37,485 nucleotides of DNA from Actinomycetes bacterium (GCA_023418575.1 JAEZZM010000039.1:1-37485), one strand, 5' to 3'. Positions 21,875 to 30,668 are shown, counted from the first letter of the stretch. Made by a program: numbers and translations. Notes: generated from the letters alone by a model not told the origin.

Positions 21875-23281
21875 ATGAAAGATAAACGAGTAGTCATAAC
21901 TTATGGTACCTATGATCTTTTGCACTATGGGCATATTGCCTTGCTTGAGCGCGCAAAGGCCTTGGGCGACTATCTTATAGTTGGTGTAACCTCTGACGCC
22001 TTTGATAGATCACGTGGCAAGCTTAATGTTAAACAAGATTTAGCTACCAGGCTTAGTGCAGTTATGAATACTGGTATTGCCGATAAGGTCATAGTTGAAG
22101 AGTATCGCGGGCAAAAAATTGCTGATATTAGACGATATGGCGTTGATGTTTTTACCATTGGTTCAGACTGGGAAGGCAAGTTTGACTACCTTAAGAACTA
22201 CTGTGAAGTAGTATATCTTGAGCGTACCAAAGGAATCTCTAGCACACAGTTGCGTGCTGAAAGCCAAGTGCTGCACAAGATGGGAATCATAGGAAGTGAC
22301 TATCTTTGTGAGCGCATGCTTAGAGAATCAAAAAAACTTAATTCTATGAGTTTTGTTGCCTACGTTGAGCCTCAATTTGGCAAAGCTGAAGCTAGCCTTG
22401 ATCCTTCTCATGAATATCACAAGCAAGGTCTTGCTCAAGCAGCCAGTCTTGATGAGCTTTTCTCACAGGTAGAGGCTGTATATATATCGCAAGCCATTGA
22501 TAAGCGAGCTCAATTGATAGAGGCTGCGCTCTTATCGGATACCCATGTCTTATGCGAAGCCCCCTTATTTTTATCCCTTGAAGAGGCTAAGCGCTTAATT
22601 GCTCTTGCTAAGGAGCGTAAGCTCATACTTATGGAGGCGCTTAAAACGCGCTATTTTCCTGCCTTTGAGCATCTTAAGCTCTTGCTTGAATCAGGTGATA
22701 TTGGCGAGATCAAAGATATAGATGCCTCCTTTTCACATGTGTTTGAGGGCCTTGATACCTCTGATAAATATCAGGGAAGCTTTTATGACTTAGCTTCAGT
22801 TTTACTGCTTCCTGCTGTAGAGCTTTTGGGCTCTAAGCCTCTTGAGGTGAATATGAGTCGTATGCTTGTGGATGCATTTAGCCCCTGGACTAAATGTAAC
22901 TTGCGCTATAAAACGGCCGATGTGAGTCTGCGTGCAGGTAGAGGCATGAAAACAGAGGGTGATATGACCATAACGGGCACTCAAGCCTATGTTTATGTGC
23001 CTGCGCCTTGGTGGAAAACAGAATATTTTGAGCTGCGTTGTGAAGATTTGCGTGAGAGTAAAAAGTTTTTCTACCCTTATGCAGGAGAAGGCCAGCGCTA
23101 TGAGCTTAATGCCTTTGTGCGTGCCATAGAAGAGGGGGGTTTGGGGGCTTTAGTGGACCCACAACTTGAAGAGGCTATGCTCTTATCGGCACAGATGGTA
23201 GAACAGTTTGATAGGGCACAGGTGCATGAGCTTGAAGCTGCAGCTTATAGCTTTGGAGGAGGGGAGCGTCTTGACCGCTAA
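21875..23281 (+). CDS. TagD-like cytidylyltransferase fused to a degenerate Gfo/Idh/MocA oxidoreductase domain
   Basis: 468 residues; GGAG at 21864-21867. Residues 5-128 are a complete TagD-type domain: ITYGTYDLLHYGH with the His17-x-Gly-His20 CTP motif, RYGVDVFTIGSDWEGKFDYL, and R117-TKGISST, as in glycerol-3-phosphate cytidylyltransferases, which make CDP-alcohols. Residues 136 to the end resemble Gfo/Idh/MocA oxidoreductases (VEAVYISQAIDK, LIALAKERKLILMEALKTRY). The dinucleotide GxGxxG reads GIIGSDYL (137-144) and the catalytic Lys of CEKP is Ala229 in CEAP, so this half is probably not an enzyme. It resembles in layout the two-enzyme fusions that make CDP-ribitol. The true substrate of the cytidylyltransferase is unknown. 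It overlaps the GT2 gene by 11 bases. Confidence 0.85.
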   Translation: MKDKRVVITYGTYDLLHYGHIALLERAKALGDYLIVGVTSDAFDRSRGKLNVKQDLATRLSAVMNTGIADKVIVEEYRGQKIADIRRYGVDVFTIGSDWEGKFDYLKNYCEVVYLERTKGISSTQLRAESQVLHKMGIIGSDYLCERMLRESKKLNSMSFVAYVEPQFGKAEASLDPSHEYHKQGLAQAASLDELFSQVEAVYISQAIDKRAQLIEAALLSDTHVLCEAPLFLSLEEAKRLIALAKERKLILMEALKTRYFPAFEHLKLLLESGDIGEIKDIDASFSHVFEGLDTSDKYQGSFYDLASVLLLPAVELLGSKPLEVNMSRMLVDAFSPWTKCNLRYKTADVSLRAGRGMKTEGDMTITGTQAYVYVPAPWWKTEYFELRCEDLRESKKFFYPYAGEGQRYELNAFVRAIEEGGLGALVDPQLEEAMLLSAQMVEQFDRAQVHELEAAAYSFGGGERLDR

Positions 23282-24272
23282 ACCTCAAATCTCTGTGGTT
23301 GTGCCGGTTTATAATACCAAAGCCTATCTAAGGCGTTGCGTAGACTCCTTGCTTAAGCAGAGCTTTCAAGATCTAGAAATTATTTTGGTAGATGATGGCT
23401 CTAAGGATGGTTCTGGAGAGCTGGCAGATGAGCTTTGTTTGCTTGATCAGCGTATACGCTGCGTGCATCAAGAAAATGCGGGTTTATCGGCAGCAAGAAA
23501 CACGGGTGTAGCTCATGCCACAGGTGATTTTATTGGCTTTGTGGATAGCGATGACTGGTGTGAGCCTCAGATGTATGAGAGGCTCTATAAGCTTATAAGA
23601 GATCATGAGGGGGTAGATCTTGCTATCTGCGGGGTTAAAGATCAGTACCCTCATAAGGCAGAGGTACCTGCTACGCTTCCTGATAGAATCATGAGTCCAG
23701 AAGAGGTTTTTGAGGATATCTGCCTTAATAAGACCCTTATGGTTGGTATACCGCCGCGTCTATATCCACGCTGGCTGATGCAAGAGGTCTCTTCTCCTGC
23801 GGGTTATGCTCACGAAGATGCGTATATGCTCTTAGATCTTTTGATGAGGCTTAAATCTGTGGCAGTTTGCACTGATCCTTTGTATGTATATTTTCACAAT
23901 AGCTCAAGCATTACCAGCGCGTCGTATGGTAAGGCTTCTTTGGATAATATTGTGGCATGGGAGCGTGTGCAAGAGCAGCTTAAGACCTGGCGCTCACAAG
24001 AAGAGTGGCCCTCCTTGCATGAGGCACTTAAGTTTAGGGTCTTTTGGGCTTATTTTGCCGCCCTTGATGACATGGTTTTGGCTAAACAAGCTCAGGTGGA
24101 TCCAGCCGATAAGAACAAGGTAATTTCGTATCTCTTATCGCATAAGCAGGAGATATTGGCGCATCCAGCAGTAAGTAGGGCACGCAAGCTTGCAATACGC
24201 GCCTTAAGTTGCGGCCTCATTTTTTATCGCCTCTTAGTTATCTTGCAGGCGAGAAGGCAGCGCTTATATTAA
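23271..24272 (+). CDS. Family 2 glycosyltransferase
   Basis: 333 residues from TTG 23271, chosen because AGGAGGGGAG lies at 23257-23266; a longer frame to 23208 would overlap the previous gene by 74 bases and adds no family sequence. The GT-A fold begins at once: ISVVVPVYNTKAYLRRCVDSL, then LVDDGSKDGS (nucleotide-binding Asp41-42), NAGLSAARNTG, and FVDSDDW (DSDD at 92-95, the metal-binding DxD). It adds one sugar from a nucleotide donor to the growing lipid-linked repeat unit on the cytoplasmic membrane face. The C-terminal hydrophobic segment with basic end (ARRQRLY) probably associates with the membrane. Donor and acceptor cannot be told from sequence alone. Confidence 0.9.
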   Translation: MTAKPQISVVVPVYNTKAYLRRCVDSLLKQSFQDLEIILVDDGSKDGSGELADELCLLDQRIRCVHQENAGLSAARNTGVAHATGDFIGFVDSDDWCEPQMYERLYKLIRDHEGVDLAICGVKDQYPHKAEVPATLPDRIMSPEEVFEDICLNKTLMVGIPPRLYPRWLMQEVSSPAGYAHEDAYMLLDLLMRLKSVAVCTDPLYVYFHNSSSITSASYGKASLDNIVAWERVQEQLKTWRSQEEWPSLHEALKFRVFWAYFAALDDMVLAKQAQVDPADKNKVISYLLSHKQEILAHPAVSRARKLAIRALSCGLIFYRLLVILQARRQRLY

Positions 24273-24306
24273 TACAGCAGCTAGAGTTTAGATAAAGGTA
24301 GGGTAG

Positions 24307-25551
24307 ATGAAAGAAGGCCAAGCATATACAGAGGTAGCGCGCTTAGACTATGGTAATGGTTTGGGGCGTGCAGGCATTATTCATACCCCTCATGGAGATA
24401 TAGAAACACCTATATTTATTCCCGTGGGTACGAAGGCAAATGTAAAATGTGTCCTACCTCAGCAAATTAAAGAGCTGGGGGCTCAGGCGGTGCTTGCAAA
24501 TGCCTATCACTTATACCTAAGACCCGGTCCCGATCTTGTTGATGAGGCGGGCGGACTTGCAAAGTTCATGAGCTGGGATGGCCCTACCTATACTGATAGC
24601 GGTGGTTTTCAAGTTATGAGCCTCGGGGCAGGTTATCAAAAAGTATTAAGTCAAGAATTTAGTGGTACCGCGCAAGATGATCAGCAAACAGCCGATAAGC
24701 ACGAGCGCCATGCTTGGGTTGACGATGAGGGCGTAACCTTTAGAGACCACATAGGTGGTGATTGGCATAGGTTTACCCCAGAATTTTCCATGCAGGTACA
24801 GCATAAGCTGGGCGCTGATATTATCTTTGCCTTTGATGAATTAACCACCCTGCTTAATACCCGTAAGTATCAAGAAGAAGCCCTTGAGCGCACACGCCTT
24901 TGGGCTATTCGCTGCTTGGCAGAGCATAAGCGCTTGACGGAGCTGCGTTCTCATCGCCCCTATCAAATGCTCTTTGGTGTTGTACAGGGTGCTCAGTATG
25001 AGGATTTGCGTAGAAAGGCTGCGCATGACCTTGCAGAAATGGAAGTTGAGGGACAGCGTTTTGATGGCTTTGGAATTGGTGGAGCCCTGCAAAAAGAGCG
25101 TCTTGCAGAAATTGTAAGCTGGGCTTGTGAAGAGCTTCCTGACGATAAACCACGCCATCTATTAGGCTTATCAGAACCCTATGATTTGTTTGCAGGTGCT
25201 GAAACAGGTATAGATACCTTTGATTGCGTAAATCCTTCTAGAACAGCTCGCAACGGTGCTATATATACAGCCCATGGCCGCATTAATCTAAGAAATGCAA
25301 AATATAAGCATGATTTTGGTCCTCTGGAAGAGGGTTGTCAATGCTACACCTGTCAAAACTTTAGCAGGGCCTATGTGCGCCATCTTTTAAAGTCGCATGA
25401 ACTTTTGGCCTTTACCTTAGCAACTATCCACAATGAGTACTTTATTGTCCAGCTTACTAAAAAAATTAGGCAGTCAATTATTGACGGCGATTATAAAGAA
25501 CTAAAAGAAGAAAGCTTAGGACGTTTTTATGGCACTAAACAAAGGCTTTAA
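24307..25551 (+). CDS. tgt: tRNA-guanine transglycosylase
   Basis: 414 residues from ATG, with an AGGTAGGG element upstream. It exchanges guanine 34 of tRNAs with GUN anticodons for preQ1, a step in queuosine formation. Visible motifs: TYTDSGGFQVMSL (Asp97), GVVQGAQYEDLR, GIGGALQKER, GIDTFDCVNPSR, and the zinc site C344-x-C346-x2-C349 with His375. The protein is longer than the usual 370-380 residues because of an extra segment of about 30 residues after VMSL (residues 107-145). The reading GLSEPYDL replaces the common GVGxPEDL. A housekeeping tRNA enzyme inside a glycan operon is unexpected: the GT4 gene overlaps its last 23 bases, so they are translationally coupled. Confidence 0.93.
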   Translation: MKEGQAYTEVARLDYGNGLGRAGIIHTPHGDIETPIFIPVGTKANVKCVLPQQIKELGAQAVLANAYHLYLRPGPDLVDEAGGLAKFMSWDGPTYTDSGGFQVMSLGAGYQKVLSQEFSGTAQDDQQTADKHERHAWVDDEGVTFRDHIGGDWHRFTPEFSMQVQHKLGADIIFAFDELTTLLNTRKYQEEALERTRLWAIRCLAEHKRLTELRSHRPYQMLFGVVQGAQYEDLRRKAAHDLAEMEVEGQRFDGFGIGGALQKERLAEIVSWACEELPDDKPRHLLGLSEPYDLFAGAETGIDTFDCVNPSRTARNGAIYTAHGRINLRNAKYKHDFGPLEEGCQCYTCQNFSRAYVRHLLKSHELLAFTLATIHNEYFIVQLTKKIRQSIIDGDYKELKEESLGRFYGTKQRL

Positions 25552-26677
25552 ACTGGCCTTAGTTCTCCCCAATTTGGGAAGTTATGGCGGAGCAGTTGAA
25601 ATTGGAAGACAGCTTGCCTATGAGCTTGCACAAAACTATGAGCTCTGCCTTATATCATATGTAGATTATGAGCTTGATAAAAATCCAGCAGAGCAGGATT
25701 TTACCTGTTATAGTCTGGGTTGCAACTGGGATAGGCGTCTTCTAGAAAATATAAAGCAGGCGCAAGATCCCCTCTTGAGGATCTTGGATCAAGAGCAGCC
25801 AGACATGCTCTTTGCTTTGGGTATTTCTGAGAGTCTGTCAGCTATTAGAGCCTGTAAAAAGCGCAAGATTCCTTTGATATGCTGTGATCATGGTTCAATA
25901 TATTCTCACTGGTCAGAGAGCTTAAAGTGGCGCATAGTATTGCGCATTGTCTGCGCTTTTGCAAACAAGATAGTAAGTCTTACCCGTCTTAACGCCCAAG
26001 GCTATCGCAAAAAACTCTTTGTTTCACCCAAGCGCCTGCAAGTTATTCCCAACTGGGCAGACCCCAGCTTGCTTAAGGCTTATGAGAACTTGAGCAGCTT
26101 TGAGAGAAAAGCACAGCTTGAGAGCAAGGCGCTTTTATGGTTTGGAAGGCTTAGTGAGGAAAAGGGAGTAGACAGGCTCTTTAAGATTGCCGAGCGTATA
26201 TTGCCCAAGCATCCAGACTGGCGCATAGATATTGTGGGCTCAGCAGCCAGCGATGAAGAGTTTGAGGCCTACAAAAAACAGGCTTCCTTGCTTAGTATTA
26301 ATCAGGATCAGTTGAGATTTTGTGGCTATGCTTCCGATAAATTAAAGGTCTACTCTAGCCACAGCATTGTTGTGTTGACTTCATACATGGAAGGCCTCCC
26401 CCTTGTACTTCTTGAGGCAGCTAGCATGGGTTTACCTGCGGTTTCTTACGATATTAAAACTGGACCTGCTGACATTATTGAAAATGAAAAAACAGGATTT
26501 CTTGTGCCAGACGCCCAGATTGATGAATTTTGCGCTAAGCTGGATAAGCTCATGAATTCATATGAACTAAGAGAGCAGATGGGCAAGAGTGCTCATGAGA
26601 AGATGCAGAAAGATTTTTCCAAACAAAGTATCATGCCCAAATGGCATGCTTTGATAGAAGAATTTAGGACGGCTTAA
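25529..26677 (+). CDS. Family 4 glycosyltransferase
   Basis: 382 residues; its ATG lies 23 bases inside tgt, with AGGA at 25518-25521. GT-B fold: N-terminal LVLPNLGSYGGAVEIGRQLAYELA (glycine-rich acceptor-side loop), the linker WFGRLSEEKGVDRLFKIA typical of GT4 donors, and the C-terminal E-x7-E block SYMEGLPLVLLEAASMGLPAV that binds the nucleotide sugar. It would add a sugar, retaining configuration, to the lipid-linked repeat unit. There are no membrane segments, so it is a cytoplasmic or peripheral protein. The Wzy-like gene begins eight bases downstream. The specific sugar is not predictable. Confidence 0.92.
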   Translation: MALNKGFKLALVLPNLGSYGGAVEIGRQLAYELAQNYELCLISYVDYELDKNPAEQDFTCYSLGCNWDRRLLENIKQAQDPLLRILDQEQPDMLFALGISESLSAIRACKKRKIPLICCDHGSIYSHWSESLKWRIVLRIVCAFANKIVSLTRLNAQGYRKKLFVSPKRLQVIPNWADPSLLKAYENLSSFERKAQLESKALLWFGRLSEEKGVDRLFKIAERILPKHPDWRIDIVGSAASDEEFEAYKKQASLLSINQDQLRFCGYASDKLKVYSSHSIVVLTSYMEGLPLVLLEAASMGLPAVSYDIKTGPADIIENEKTGFLVPDAQIDEFCAKLDKLMNSYELREQMGKSAHEKMQKDFSKQSIMPKWHALIEEFRTA

Positions 26678-26685
26678 CGAAGCTT

Positions 26686-28389
26686 ATGAGGCAATTGAGA
26701 TCCATAAGACAAAAAGAGCTCCTTGAAAGCATAAGCCAGCTCATCTTATTTGCGGGTTTTGCTGCCATCATGCTCTTTGAGCTTAAATCTTGGTGGGATC
26801 CTTACTATCTTTCCCTAAGTAAAGAGGCTCTGCAACTTGTTTTAGCAGCAGTCTTCTTATTCTTTATTTCAAATCTTATCTACTGCTGCGTCAATTTAAG
26901 AAGCCGCTTGCTGCTTATGTATATTCACGCGGGTATATTTTTATTCTGGCTTACCAGACCGCTATTTAGCGGGCTTTTGCCATGGGGTAAGTGGTGGCTA
27001 GGTTCTTATGAAACTACTTTTTTTGCTTTGGGAAGTATATGTTTGACCTTAGTTTCTTTGCGTTTTGGCACTAATATTGCCGAGAAAATCTTGCGCTCTC
27101 CACGCCGATTAGCTCTTAAATCATCATTGCGCTTAGACCATGAGCAAAATGCTGAGCTTGTTCATGATCCATCTTTAAACAAAGAACACGAAGCCCATCA
27201 AGGCGGTATACAGGCTTCAAGCATGCGGGCATCAACCACGCAGGCTTCAAGCATGCAGGTATCGAGCATACAGGGTTTTAACTACAAACTTAAAGGCATA
27301 CTTAAAAAGGCAGCCAGCGGAGATAGTCAGCGTTTAGATTGTATACGCCTTTCTGCCTTTTTATTGCTCATGCTTGCTCTAACAGCAGAGTTATTAAAAG
27401 GCTATATTGTTTTAAAAAATATGGCAGGCTTGGACTATATTGACTACTACACCATAGATTGGTCAAGTAAAACTCCTTGGATTATTGGGACCTTATCTAG
27501 CATGTTGCCCTATCTCTTTGCAGCCTATCTTGCTTGTATGCCCAAGCGCCGCATGACCGTCTTTGTTTTGGTGTTTTACCTTATAACCACCATTCCAATG
27601 TTAAAAATAGGTTCACGCTCCTGGTTTGTCCTACTCTTCATTTTTGCCGCATTCTACTATGTTGCGCGCGCTCTTATCGCAAAAGAATGTGGCTTAGATG
27701 AAAAGTGGATCAGTAAAAAGCTGGTAATATGTACGCTACTCTTGCTTCCAATAGGTATTGCCGCCATGGGAGCTATGAATTATCTGCGCGCAGGAGAGCA
27801 TGTGCGCCTTGATTTTCTAACACTTTTAGCTGATGCCTTTTATAAACAAGGTGTAAGTTTTGATGTTTTTGGTCATGCCTATGAGGTTTCCGATAAGATC
27901 GCAGCGCTAGGCTTTAAGTTTTTTAGTCTGGGTGGCGTTATTGATGATATACGACAAGGTTTTATCGGACAGCTTATTTTGCAGCTCCCCAGCCTTCCAG
28001 ATTATAACTCCGCCCAACTTGCCCTTGAGGGCCACAGTTATGCGCATACCATGTCTTATTTTGCTCATCCCAATTACTTAAACGGTGAGGGATATGGCTC
28101 TTCTTATGTGTTAGAGTTATTTGCCGATTTTTCTTATCCGGGTATTATTGTGGGCTCTGTGCTTATCGGACTATTTTTATGCCTCTGCTCTAATCGCATA
28201 GGAATCAGCTGGTTTGGTGGTATGGTAGCCTTGGTAGTTGCTCAAAATGTAATGCATATGCCTCGCGGCTATGTAAATGAGCTCTTCTTTTTCTTTTTAG
28301 AAAACCGTTTTTGGTTAGCAATACTAGGTATTTATATTGGTGCTTTGCTCTTAGAGCACGTGGGATATAAAGTGAGGGACAATGATTAG
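26686..28389 (+). CDS. Wzy-type O-antigen/capsule polysaccharide polymerase
   Basis: 567 residues with about 10-12 membrane segments. Wzy polymerases join lipid-linked repeat units on the outer membrane face. The long periplasmic-side stretch HSYAHTMSYFAHPNYLNGEG followed by GSSYVLELFADFSYPG (about residues 445-480) resembles the O-antigen polymerase family block; overall sequence conservation in Wzy is low, so the call rests on this block, topology and neighbours. Between membrane segments lies a disordered, repeated linker (about 145-200) with QASSM at 176-180 and 186-190. No ribosome binding site is clear (nearest AGGA is 16 bases away), so translation is likely coupled to the GT4 gene. 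Its stop overlaps the Wzz-like start. Confidence 0.8.
   Translation: MRQLRSIRQKELLESISQLILFAGFAAIMLFELKSWWDPYYLSLSKEALQLVLAAVFLFFISNLIYCCVNLRSRLLLMYIHAGIFLFWLTRPLFSGLLPWGKWWLGSYETTFFALGSICLTLVSLRFGTNIAEKILRSPRRLALKSSLRLDHEQNAELVHDPSLNKEHEAHQGGIQASSMRASTTQASSMQVSSIQGFNYKLKGILKKAASGDSQRLDCIRLSAFLLLMLALTAELLKGYIVLKNMAGLDYIDYYTIDWSSKTPWIIGTLSSMLPYLFAAYLACMPKRRMTVFVLVFYLITTIPMLKIGSRSWFVLLFIFAAFYYVARALIAKECGLDEKWISKKLVICTLLLLPIGIAAMGAMNYLRAGEHVRLDFLTLLADAFYKQGVSFDVFGHAYEVSDKIAALGFKFFSLGGVIDDIRQGFIGQLILQLPSLPDYNSAQLALEGHSYAHTMSYFAHPNYLNGEGYGSSYVLELFADFSYPGIIVGSVLIGLFLCLCSNRIGISWFGGMVALVVAQNVMHMPRGYVNELFFFFLENRFWLAILGIYIGALLLEHVGYKVRDND
27211..27256. repeat. Direct repeat inside the Wzy linker
   Basis: CAGGCTTCAAGCATGC occurs at 27211-27226 and again at 27241-27256, period 30 bases, in frame. 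It encodes the repeated QASSM of the disordered linker. Confidence 0.9.
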
Positions 28390-29443
28390 TTTTGCAAGTC
28401 TGTTTTCAAGCGTAAAAAGGTATCTTATCTGGATTGTGCTTATTACCCTTGTGGCTGCTGGTCTTTCGGTGGCAATGGATAAGCTTAAAGCTCCAGAGGA
28501 GGGTTCGGTTCGCTACCTTGCTCAGGCTACTTTGCATTTCACCTATGATACGCTGCCAAAAGATGAGAAAGCCTTAGGAATAGAGGCCTCTTATTTGGGC
28601 GCATATACGCAAAATAGCATATTTAGGATTGTTGAATCCCAGGAAGTGGCAGGAGAGGTAAGAAAAGAGCTTGGTGAGTCTGTGACCATTCAAGCTGCCC
28701 CTTGGAAAAACCAAGAGGGAGATTATGGCTACTCTGAGTTCATTACCCTTAGTGCAAGTGCTGCCGATAAGGAGCTAGCGCTTAAGGCAGCAGTTCGTGC
28801 TGCAGAGCTAGCAAAGTCTCAAATGGAAGAGCTCCTACCTTTGAAAAATGTAAGTATCAGCTCTCCAGCAAGTTTAGTTAACAGCTCAAAAGCAGATGAG
28901 ACTTTTAATTTTGGAACAGGCAACTTAAAGGAGCAAAGCACGGGTTTAAGTGCTGGTCTTAACAAGCGTCGTCTTTTAATCTTTGTCTTCCTTGGTTTAT
29001 TTGCTTCTGCAGCAGCTTTTATCTGCAAAGACCTGCTTTCAAAGCGCATTTACGTAAAAGACGATCTTGAGCGTTTGCTCAATGTGCCTCTTATTGCCTC
29101 CCTTGATAAAAAGGCTTCCGATAAGGACTTAGAACTTGCTATGGGTAATATTGCTGCTTTGATGAAAAAGCAAGATTTAGATACACTCTTTATGCTTTGT
29201 CCATCTCAGGGTGATTTTAACCCAGCATATCTTAGGGTGGCAGAAAATATCTTAGGTTCTGGGCAAACAAAGCTGCACTGTTCATCTCTTGAGTCTGCAG
29301 AAGATATTATTAAGCTGGCACAGGCTGATGCTTGCGTTTTAAGTCTTAAGGCAGGAAAGGCTTCTGCAAAAGAACTAGAACAAGCCATGAGTAGTTTAAA
29401 TGCTTTAGGTGTAAAGGTTTTGGGAGCAGTTTTAGCCCGGTAA
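28382..29443 (+). CDS. Wzz/CpsC-like chain-length protein with degenerate BY-kinase-like tail
   Basis: 353 residues; ATG overlaps the Wzy stop by eight bases, with GAGGG at 28374-28378. Two membrane segments (about 13-33 and 198-215) enclose an extracellular domain, the usual layout of polysaccharide co-polymerases that set chain length. Past the second segment, KRIYVKDDLERLLNVPLIASL is the typical join to a bacterial tyrosine (BY) kinase. Then the kinase-like part lacks a P-loop: where GEGKT should be, it reads LCPSQGD (272-278). The fold is still recognisable by ACVLSLKAGKASAKEL and VLGAVL at the end. No separate kinase follows. It may regulate assembly without phosphorylation. Confidence 0.8.
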   Translation: MISFASLFSSVKRYLIWIVLITLVAAGLSVAMDKLKAPEEGSVRYLAQATLHFTYDTLPKDEKALGIEASYLGAYTQNSIFRIVESQEVAGEVRKELGESVTIQAAPWKNQEGDYGYSEFITLSASAADKELALKAAVRAAELAKSQMEELLPLKNVSISSPASLVNSSKADETFNFGTGNLKEQSTGLSAGLNKRRLLIFVFLGLFASAAAFICKDLLSKRIYVKDDLERLLNVPLIASLDKKASDKDLELAMGNIAALMKKQDLDTLFMLCPSQGDFNPAYLRVAENILGSGQTKLHCSSLESAEDIIKLAQADACVLSLKAGKASAKELEQAMSSLNALGVKVLGAVLAR

Positions 29444-29486
29444 AAAGCTGAGCCTGCCCTTTGTGTGGTCTTATAATAGCTGTCGT

Positions 29487-29527
29487 AAAGGCTGAGTGTG
29501 CCCTTGAGGCTCGCTCAGCCTTTTTTA
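29487..29527 (+). terminator. Rho-independent terminator at the end of the glycan operon
   Basis: AAAGGCTGAG (29487-29496) pairs with CTCAGCCTTT (29514-29523), followed by TTTATT. It ends the transcript from licD through the Wzz-like gene. Confidence 0.88.
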
Positions 29528-29591
29528 TTGTCAGCTGTGCTATAGGTCAGCGGCTAAGTTTAGCAGATAACTTTATAAGCGTGTTAAGAAA

Positions 29592-30431
29592 CTAGCGCCT
29601 TGAGATCTTGCAGCAGTGACTAACGCGCTCCTCTTCAGGCGGCAGACTTTGCCAGTCTCCATAATAGGTGTGCAAGATTTTATCGGCTTGAGCAGGAACA
29701 GGTAAAAGATGACCCTCAAATTCCTGCTCTACAGTCTCTTTAAATAGACTGCTTTCATAAAAACTTTTACTTGCTACTGGATCAAAACACCATCTGCATT
29801 CAAAAGGATCCTTACAGGCATATATGATCTTATTGAAATCTTTGATGTAGCGCTGCAAACCATAGCAGCGGGTCCAAAGGCGGGCTAGATTTCTAACAAG
29901 GTCATAGGCACGCTTTACGGGCACAAACTTACTGTAGGCAAGATCAACCCTATAAGTTAAGGTGTCACAGTCTTGCTGCAATTTTGGATCACCTGGGGTA
30001 TCAAGCCCAGCAAGAGGGAAAATATCAAGCCACAAGCCCTGGTGTTCTTGCCAGCGTGGTAAAACATACTCCCAGTGACAGCGTGTGCGTTTGTCTATAA
30101 GTTTGGGGAAATTAATGTGATGCTTTCCGCTTGGCTCTAAGGGATAGTGCAAAACATAGCTATCCTTAAATTTAAGACTTCCTTCTTGGTAGAGCTCTAT
30201 CATGCGCTTATAGTCAGATAAGGGCATCATAACATCAAGGTCATCATCCCAAGGTATATAGCCCTTATGTCGCATTGCACCAAGAAGAGTGCCATAGGCC
30301 AGCCAGTAGCGCAAGCCGTGAGCCTTCATTTGTGCATCAAAGTCTAAGAGTATCTCAAGACTTTCTTGCTTTATCTCTTCTAAGCTTAAAAAATTATCTG
30401 TCTTATCTAGCATCTTGTTTTCCAAAGACAT
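29592..30431 (-). CDS. LicD-family phosphotransferase, second copy
   Basis: 279 residues, minus strand, preceded by AGAGGAG at good spacing. The LicD signature is complete: RYWLAYGTLLGAMRHKGYIP followed by WDDDLDVMMP (Asp62-64 and Asp66 as metal ligands), then WLDIFPLAGLD near residue 140. The first licD in the window shares only the signature region with it, so this is a separate paralogue rather than a recent duplicate, and may act on another acceptor or donor. It faces the glycan operon convergently, with the operon terminator in between, and is divergent from wzx, sharing the spacer that contains a 7-5-7 inverted repeat. Confidence 0.9.
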   Translation of the reverse strand: MSLENKMLDKTDNFLSLEEIKQESLEILLDFDAQMKAHGLRYWLAYGTLLGAMRHKGYIPWDDDLDVMMPLSDYKRMIELYQEGSLKFKDSYVLHYPLEPSGKHHINFPKLIDKRTRCHWEYVLPRWQEHQGLWLDIFPLAGLDTPGDPKLQQDCDTLTYRVDLAYSKFVPVKRAYDLVRNLARLWTRCYGLQRYIKDFNKIIYACKDPFECRWCFDPVASKSFYESSLFKETVEQEFEGHLLPVPAQADKILHTYYGDWQSLPPEEERVSHCCKISRR

Positions 30432-30492
30432 AAGTACTCCTCTTACAGCCCTATTTTGTGAGGTAATGAAAAGGGTAGTGCTTATGGCTTAT

Positions 30493-30511
30493 GATTAAGT
30501 CTTGCTTAATC
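30493..30511. promoter_or_regulatory. Inverted repeat between licD and wzx
   Basis: GATTAAG (30493-30499), spacer TCTTG, and CTTAATC (30505-30511) form a perfect 7-5-7 dyad, followed by the palindrome CTTATAAG (30511-30518). Its place between divergent genes fits an operator controlling both. Confidence 0.4.
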
Positions 30512-30668
30512 TTATAAGATTTAGCTAACAAGGGCTAGTAAAATTCCATAAGTGTAACCTTATTTATGCACAGCTCTGCGCTACTATAGGAGCTTAGTGC
30601 ACCTATGTAGTGCAGAGTATTCGGTACAATAAATGCTGCCGTCCACGGACAAAGGAGACAGGGCTGTA

